This document shows, piece after piece, positions 58,901 to 64,000 of a stretch of DNA of 64,000 nt; the first letter of the stretch is position 1; each line of letters opens with the position of its first letter. The DNA is from Stramonita haemastoma. Its lineage: Eukaryota > Mollusca > Gastropoda > Neogastropoda > Muricidae. Position numbers and translations under genes: made by a program. The stretch is taken from assembly GCA_030674155.1 (NCBI GenBank), contig CM060335.1, positions 46,901,233 through 46,965,232 of the forward strand. The letters are read 5' to 3'. The notes below the pieces were generated by a model. That model saw nothing but the letters and a program-made list of their open reading frames with translations. It was not told where the DNA came from and did no database searches.

Positions 58901-59681
58901 GTCGGAGGAGGGGTGGCCCGCGCCGCCTATTGTCCTGCCATCAAGGAGGTGGCGCTTTCGGAGCGCCTGCCTTCGGATGCCTCGGTGTACACGGCCGAAT
59001 TGAGCGCTCTGGTCTTGTCCCTGCGACTGATCAGACGATCGGGAAGGAAAGACTTCTTGGTCTGTACGGACTCGCTCTCTGCTCTGGAGGCTATCGTTTG
59101 CAGGAACGTAAACCACCCTAGGCTTCAGGAGTTCTACGAGCTGCATACTTCCTTGAGACAGGACGGGTGTGACGTGGTTTTGGTGTGTCCCGGGGCACGC
59201 AGGCATTCGGGGCAACGAGACGGTTGACCGACTCGCCAGGCGGGCCTCGGAGCAGGAGGTTTCCGGGTCCACGGTGCCGTTCACGGATCTGAAACCTAGG
59301 AGCGAGCAATACGTGCATTCCCTCTGGCAGGAGGAGTGGAACGCTCAGACGGACAACAAACTTTTTCGGATCCGTCCCAACCTGAAGGAGGTTTTCCCTC
59401 TGGGTGTCAAAAACCAAAGGGAGGCGACAGTGCTCACCAGAATACACACGGGTCATTCTCACATCACTCACGTTCACTTGCTGAAAGGCGAAGGAACACA
59501 GTGGTGCGTGACTTGCGACGTGCGGGTGACCGTCAGGCATCTGCTCCTGGAGTGTCGGGATGTTTAGGATATTAGGCACAAGCATTTTACCGCGGACTCC
59601 CTAAAGATCCTCTTTCGGGATGTTCCGCCGGACACCATTTTTAACTTCCTGAGAGAATCGGGCTTTTTTCGTCTGATATGA
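55985..59681 (+). pseudogene. I-like LINE ORF2: endonuclease, RT, RNase H, Cys/His end
   Basis: ORF2 starts at ATG 55985. The endonuclease runs to about 56640: TAG replaces the usual Gln at 56084 before ETLLREG, LLLGDFNGHSPLWGS is near 56380, and LHGSDHFSVILA near 56600. RT spans about 57240-58060: PGNYRPIALTSCVCKVMKKM, CGFRKNRCNVDHLV, FFDLKKAYDTAWRYG, MGVPQGSILSPALFS and FVDDFALYATG (catalytic Asp pair intact, Ala to Val). RNase H lies near 58880-59260: FTDGSKSEE, YTAELSALVL, CTDSLSALEA, PGHAGIRGNETVDRLA. The end is WCVTCDVRVTVRHLLLEC. Damage: frameshifts near 57963, 58530 (A8 run), 58910 and 59190, and a TAG at 59565. It is close to intact but inactive. Confidence 0.88.
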
Positions 59682-59990
59682 GCGAAAGTGGTATGGTTGG
59701 TCTCTAAGGACAAGGTTGTTTTAAGGAATCTGGTTTTGGTTTTATCTCGTTTTAAGTGTGATCGATGTGGGTTTTCCCACGACGCGGGGGCCGTCCTGGG
59801 CTGACCCTTATGGTCGACCGGGACGTCGATACAGGCAAGGACGGTTGAGTTGGTTTTATACCTCGTTTTAAACTGTACATAGTTGCACACTTTTAATACG
59901 AGTTTTAAAATGTGACTAGGCGATAGCCCTGATATGGTCTATGTGGTCGGCGGGGCTAAGAGCACCATAATTGGATTGGATTGGATGGAT

Positions 59991-60204
59991 AAGAAGAAGA
60001 AGGGAAAAAGTTATTGATAAACACATGTCAACCCCTCCACCCCCCCCCCCTCACCCCCCAAAAAAAGGAGAAATACACCCCACAAAGAAACTTGGTAATG
60101 CAATAGAAATAACAAAAATATGAAAACTTGTTAACGTTAATGTAACTATAACAAATGTCCTATAGCAGTATAGACTGTGATACAGACCCTTTACAATTTC
60201 CCTC
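59991..60204. other. Gene B intron 1, unique sequence
   Basis: C-rich run at 60035-60050. No feature is supported. Confidence 0.5.
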
Positions 60205-60218
60205 GTGTGTGTGTGTGT

Positions 60219-60271
<53 letters not shown>

Positions 60272-60287
60272 CACTGTGTGTGTGTGT

Positions 60288-60380
<93 letters not shown>

Positions 60381-60437
60381 GTGTGTGTGCGTGCGTGACG
60401 TGCGTGCGCGCGCGCGTGTGTGTGTATGTATATATGT

Positions 60438-60469
<32 letters not shown>

Positions 60470-60522
60470 GACGTGCACGCGTGCGCGCGCGCGCGTGTGT
60501 GTGTGCGCGCGCGCGCACGCGA
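60205..60522. repeat. (TG)n/(CG)n array, about 310 bp
   Basis: TG units with GCGCGC blocks at 60407 and 60480-60520 are strongly Z-DNA-prone. It ends about 40 bases before the gene B exon 2 acceptor. The open Cys-Val frame across it is not part of the gene. Confidence 0.96.
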
Positions 60523-60563
60523 GCGCCATCTGCATGTACATAATTCTTCCTGTATTTCTGCAG

Positions 60564-62015
60564 TGTCAGCCAGCAGCCATAAGTGGACATCAGATCATGA
60601 AAATCCAAGTGTGAACAGCAGTGGGGCATTAGAACCACCTAGTCTCAGCACCAATGGGACTCCAAAGCAAGAGATCAGCCTCACTGGCAGTGGAAACTCG
60701 GAACAACTTCATACGAATAGCACAATGACTCCAGTACAACAACAACCCATTCTGAACAACAATGGGACTTTGGGACAACTCGGTCTGAACAGCAGTGGGA
60801 CTTCAGGACAACTCAGTCTGAACAGCAGTGGGACTTCAGGACAACTCAGTCTGAACAGCAGTGGGACTTCAGGACAACCTCTACTGAAGCTGAACAACAG
60901 TGGGACTTCAGGACAACTCAGTCTGAACAGCAGTGGGACTTCAGGACAACCTCTACTGAAGTTGAACAACAGTGGGACTTCAGGACAACTCAGTCTGAAC
61001 AGCAGTGGGACTTCAGGACAACTCAGTCTGAACAACAGTGGGACTTCAGGACAACTCAGTCTGAGTAACAGTGGGACTTCAGGACAACCTCTACTGAAGC
61101 TGAACAACAGTGGGACTTCAGGACAACTCAGTCTGAACAGCAGTGGGACTTCAGGACAACTCAGTCTGAACAACAGTGGGACTTCAGGACAACCTCTACC
61201 GAAGCTGAACATCAGGAACACTTCAAAACATCCCCAATTCCATCACGATAGTGTGGTCTCAGAACAACCCGGTCTAAACAAGAACAGGATACCACAGCAA
61301 CTCAAGCTAGGCTTACACCCCCAGCAATTCCACCTCAACAACAGCACTGCTCCACATCAGCTCAGCTGGAACAAAAGCAGGAACTTGGAATGTTCCAGTC
61401 TGGACAATAGTGTGAACGCAGAAAAGATCAATCTCAACATCAATGTGACCCCAGAAAAACTCCACTCTAACAACAACAATAACAAGGTGGCGTCTGAACA
61501 CGAACAACCAATCAGTCTGATCCAAAATGTGTCTTCATACCGCATAAGTCTGAACAAGAATGAGACCTTAGAACAAGACCGACAGTTCAATGTGAACAAG
61601 AATCAGACCTCAGAACAAGACCAACAGTTCAATGTGAACAAGATCAGATCACCAAAACGAAAGAAATTGGATCCAGGGTCACACAACCACATAGAAAAAT
61701 CGGTGACCTTTGCAGCATTATTATCATGCATACTTTTAAAGGGGAAAGGCTCGTGTGGAGGCAATGACTTAGAAAGTACGAAAGAATCTGTGGTCAAAAA
61801 AACTCTTCAGTGGCACAGCACTGTGTACACCAATGCAAATGAAACAATGGAAAGTCCAACCAACGTGAAACACACACATTCGTTAAGGGGAGAACGTCTG
61901 TTATACGATCCCAGACCCTACCTGGATCTTCTCAGCGGAACCAATTTGGACGAGATGACTTTCAGAAGCAAGCGTGGCAGAGACAAGAAACGGCTGATGC
62001 GAAAACGAAGGCAGA
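60564..62015 (+). CDS. Gene B, exon 2: sequon-rich repeat protein, polybasic C-terminal part
   Basis: The acceptor is CTTCCTGTATTTCTGCAG and the donor CAGA|GTAAGT; 483 full codons, phase 1 at both ends. The start is VSASSHKWTSDHENPSVNSS. From 60778 to 61207 twelve units of LNSSGTSGQLS (11 residues) or LLKLNNSGTSGQP (13) follow each other, flanked by increasingly diverged units. Nearly every unit has an Asn-X-Ser/Thr sequon, so in a secreted protein it would be heavily N-glycosylated. The C-terminal part has a hydrophobic patch (VTFAALLSCILL), two cysteines (CILLKGKGSC), YDPRPYLDLLSGTNLDEMTF and then RSKRGRDKKRLMRKRRQ. That polybasic run looks like furin-type cleavage sites. Family not recognised. 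A mucin-like matrix, shell or mucus protein, or a precursor of a secreted ligand, are the options I see. Confidence 0.8.
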
Positions 62016-62346
62016 GTAAGTAGATTTGGGCTTTTGTTGAGGATATCGTGCTCCATTTGATGTGGAGCTAACTTGTATGTTCCTTGGTATGGGATCTCAT
62101 CAGTTTCTCTGTTTCTCTGTCTGCCCAAGCTTGACGTCAGAACACTTCACTGGAGATGTATCAGATATTATCATAGAGATATTTCATGTTTTAAACAGTA
62201 TCTTAAAATTAACAAACTATTCACTTCTTTCTCTCCTGCACACGAACTTTTCCATTATAGTATGGACAACATATATTCATGAACACAAATATTTACAAAT
62301 AGTTTATCATCAGTGTTACGTACATGCTCTCTTCATGTGGTTGCAG

Positions 62347-62379
62347 GTAATACTGACGATCCATTCCGTCGGCAACCAG
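62347..62379 (+). CDS. Gene B, exon 3 (11 codons)
   Basis: The acceptor TTCATGTGGTTGCAG and donor CCAG|GTCAGT frame 33 bases. Entering with the A left by exon 2 they read SNTDDPFRRQP and leave G. Phase 1 at both ends matches exon 2. The product would follow the RKRRQ polybasic site directly, so it could be the start of a released peptide or domain. Further exons must lie right of the window. The exon is short, so confidence rests on splice sites and phase. Confidence 0.55.
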
Positions 62380-62414
62380 GTCAGTTCCAAAAATTATGCC
62401 ATCTGATGCTTTAT
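62380..62414. other. Start of gene B intron 3
   Basis: Donor GTCAGT followed by AT-rich sequence. Confidence 0.4.
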
Positions 62415-62672
62415 TAAGATAATGATATAAAACTGATAATAATAGCAACAATTATGACGATGTTGATGGTGATATTGATAACAGTAGTGATGATAATCAT
62501 AAAAATAATGCTGATAAGTAAAGATCATAGTTATGAAGGTGATAACGACGATGATGTTGGTGATGATGATATGGTGGTAACGATGCTGGTGAGGATGATG
62601 GTAGTGATGATGGTGATGGTGATGACGATGACGATGATGATGGTGGTGGTGGTGGTGGTGGTGGTGGTGTCC
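62415..62672. repeat. GAT/GGT-rich degenerate trinucleotide array
   Basis: GATGATGG-type words end in eleven or so GGT units (62640-62670). The Met/Val and His frames are artefacts. Confidence 0.9.
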
Positions 62673-63067
62673 ATTGGAAACACTAATGCATAGGACACTT
62701 GACAATTTATAAGCATCGTTTTGAATTTCATTTACATTTGCTCATTGAAAAATATACAAAAAACCTAATCCGTAAAAAATGCTCTACGTATGCTCTTTCT
62801 TCCCATCATTATGAGCATTGCCTGTATTCTTCTTTGTCTGCCGGTGTGTCTGTCTTTTCTGTCTCTTTAGTCTTTCTGTTTGTCTGTCTGTCTGTCCGTC
62901 TGTTTTTCTGTCTCTTTAGTCTGTCTCTCGTCTGTCTCTCTTTTCTGTCTCTTTAGTCTGTCCGTCTATTTGACCCTGCCTCTCTGTCTCATAGTCATAG
63001 TGGACTATGCATCAGCAATACAGGTTGGGTGCTGCCACATCCCCAAATAAAGACTGTATTTGCACCA
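62673..63067. other. Unique sequence with TCTG/TCTTTAG words
   Basis: CTGTCTGTC and TGTCTCTTTAGTC repeats at 62835-62990. No exon is supported, although TTTAG words could mimic acceptors. Confidence 0.55.
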
Positions 63068-63268
63068 GAAACCATGGCACAGTGGTTAGCATCCCTATCC
63101 CGGATGAGGGACTGGAAGGTCGTGGGTACGAATCCTTTATGAGCCACGGGAAGTTTTTGATCTCAGGTCGGCTCCTACCCTGAATGAGTTTGCTAAAACT
63201 GGGGCCACACAGTTCACCCTCATCAACTTTACCGATGCGATTTTGAGAGTGCTGCTCAAGTTACCTAT
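63068..63268 (+). mobile_element. tRNA-derived SINE, family B, copy 3
   Basis: Head CCATGGCACAGTGGTTAGC and GGTCGTGGGTACGAATCC are followed by the body CTACCCTGAATGAGTTTGC and CTGGGGCCACACAGTTC. It ends at CTCAAGTTACCTATCATCTA, running into an ATCT array. Confidence 0.78.
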
Positions 63269-63276
63269 CATCTATC

Positions 63277-63373
<97 letters not shown>

Positions 63374-63374
63374 G
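63269..63374. repeat. (ATCT)n array, SINE tail
   Basis: About 25 ATCT units begin at the SINE B 3' end. The window ends with the same ATCT units at 63988-64000. Confidence 0.97.
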
Positions 63375-63384
63375 ACGGAGGGGG

Positions 63385-63965
63385 GCGTATAGCCTAGTGG
63401 TCAGAACATTGCGCTGGCAATTTGACGACCCGGGTTCGAGTCCGGTCGAGATTTTTCTCCTGGAGTTAACATCAGTGCTGACTCCACTCTCCCCAAAAGT
63501 CCTTCGGATGAGACTTTAAACCGAGGCCCCGTGTGCGAACGCACGCAGAACATCTTGCGCACACATTAAATCCTGTTCCACTTTTTATTTATTTATTTAT
63601 TCATTTATTTATTTATTTATTTATTCTTTTATATCGAGGATAACAGAATAAGTAATCATGTGCTTTTTTTCATCCGGTCCCCGTGTGTATGCAGTTTTGT
63701 AAATATTGTCATTTATTCCCACCGGCACACGATGGCCTACTCTTACGAAAAGCGGAACAGGATTTAACGTGTGCGCAAGATGTTCTGCGTGCGTTCGCAC
63801 ACGGGGCCTCGGTTTAAAGTCTCATCCGAAGGACTTTTCGTAAGAGTAGGCCATCGTGTGCCGGTGGGAACAGATGACGTTTACAAAACTGCATACACAC
63901 GGGGACTGAATGTAAAAAAGCACAAGAGTGCTTATTCCATTATCCTCGATATAAAAGAATAGATC
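63385..63965. mobile_element. SINE family C (+ strand) split by a reversed family C copy
   Basis: The outer copy's first part is 63385-63586 (GCGTATAGCCTAGTGGTCAG, GGGTTCGAGTCC). Its second part is 63839-63965 (CGTAAGAGTAGGCCATCGTG to TCGATATAAAAGAAT). Between them is a minus-strand copy (63587-63832) with a TTTA tail and no head. ACTTTT occurs at both junctions (63581-63586 and 63833-63838), fitting a 6-base target duplication. The result is a foldback with arms of about 125 bases. Confidence 0.82.
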
Positions 63966-64000
63966 AAATCAAATCAAATCAAGTGAATCTATCTATCTAT

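Larger units (their letters stand above)
54980..59990 (+). mobile_element. Nearly full-length GC-rich I-like non-LTR retrotransposon
   Basis: The order is a 5' UTR (about 54980-55200), ORF1 (55200-55969), ORF2 (55985-59681), then a 3' UTR ending in TTGGA repeats (59969-59986). The element is much more GC-rich than its surroundings and carries few lesions. It is therefore the youngest large element here or comes from a different source. It lies in intron 1 of gene B in the same orientation as the gene. The 5' UTR has a hairpin-prone segment (CCCGTATGGAATCG and GGTTTCCATACGGG at 55084-55122). No clear target duplication is seen; both borders are approximate. Confidence 0.85.

Noticed and set aside
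60278..60563. N-terminal extension of gene B exon 2 through the TG array
   Set aside because: The frame is open only because of the repeat. A strong acceptor at 60563 and a phase-matched signal-peptide exon explain the gene better.
62835..62990. Further gene B exons after TCTTTAG words
   Set aside because: The AG sites lie in TCTG repeats and no downstream frame with a donor follows.

Overview
The window looks like nuclear DNA from a metazoan, most likely a marine mollusc and plausibly a gastropod. Coding sequence is split by introns, non-LTR retrotransposons of several clades are abundant, tRNA-derived SINEs recur, and long AC/TG, GA/TC, GATA and trinucleotide arrays occur throughout. There are no bacterial operons, rRNA genes or CRISPR arrays. 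The taxon is an inference from repeat style and was not checked against any database.

Two host genes can be assembled from splice sites and reading phase, both on the + strand. Gene A (last four exons at 2676-2708, 13105-13209, 17847-17868 and 19776-20046) encodes the juxtamembrane segment, a single transmembrane helix, a basic stop-transfer sequence and a Ser/Gly/Ala-rich cytoplasmic tail ending in a PDZ-ligand-like T-V-V. Its ectodomain lies upstream of the window. Gene B (exons at 52833-52896, 60564-62015 and 62347-62379, continuing past the right edge) encodes a signal peptide, a long Asn/Ser/Gly-rich region with twelve 11- or 13-residue repeats full of N-glycosylation sequons, and a polybasic stretch resembling proprotein convertase sites. 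A palindromic CRE site lies about 110 bases upstream of its start codon. I do not recognise either gene.

By region: 0-13 kb is an RTE-like relic, a possible MITE, gene A exon a, an L2/CR1-like 3' end, a Jockey-like relic, the RNase H end of an I-like element, a SINE, a 530-base polypyrimidine tract and another dead RT. 13-20 kb holds the rest of gene A, with a 24-base minisatellite, SINE copies and large microsatellites in its introns. 20-24 kb is an RTE-like element broken by a SINE. 25-33 kb is an AT-rich I-like element with two copies, in opposite orientation, of a 1.76-1.78 kb TG...CA element resembling a solo LTR, each with a 4-base target duplication. 33-35 kb is a well preserved RTE-like element. 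36-41 kb is a nested set (Jockey-like element carrying an L2-like insertion and a SINE). 42.6-45.2 kb is a decayed ORF with a coiled coil and an SGNH-hydrolase-like domain. 46-49.5 kb has more LINE relics. 50-52.6 kb holds an unrecognised ORF and a domain fragment. 52.8-62.4 kb is gene B, whose first intron contains a nearly full-length GC-rich I-like retrotransposon (about 55.0-59.99 kb). The right end is SINEs, one inserted inside another.

Most of the window is therefore mobile DNA in various states of decay. The two host genes are a membrane protein with a signalling-type tail and a secreted, probably glycosylated and proteolytically processed, repeat protein. Nothing in the sequence shows that they work together.
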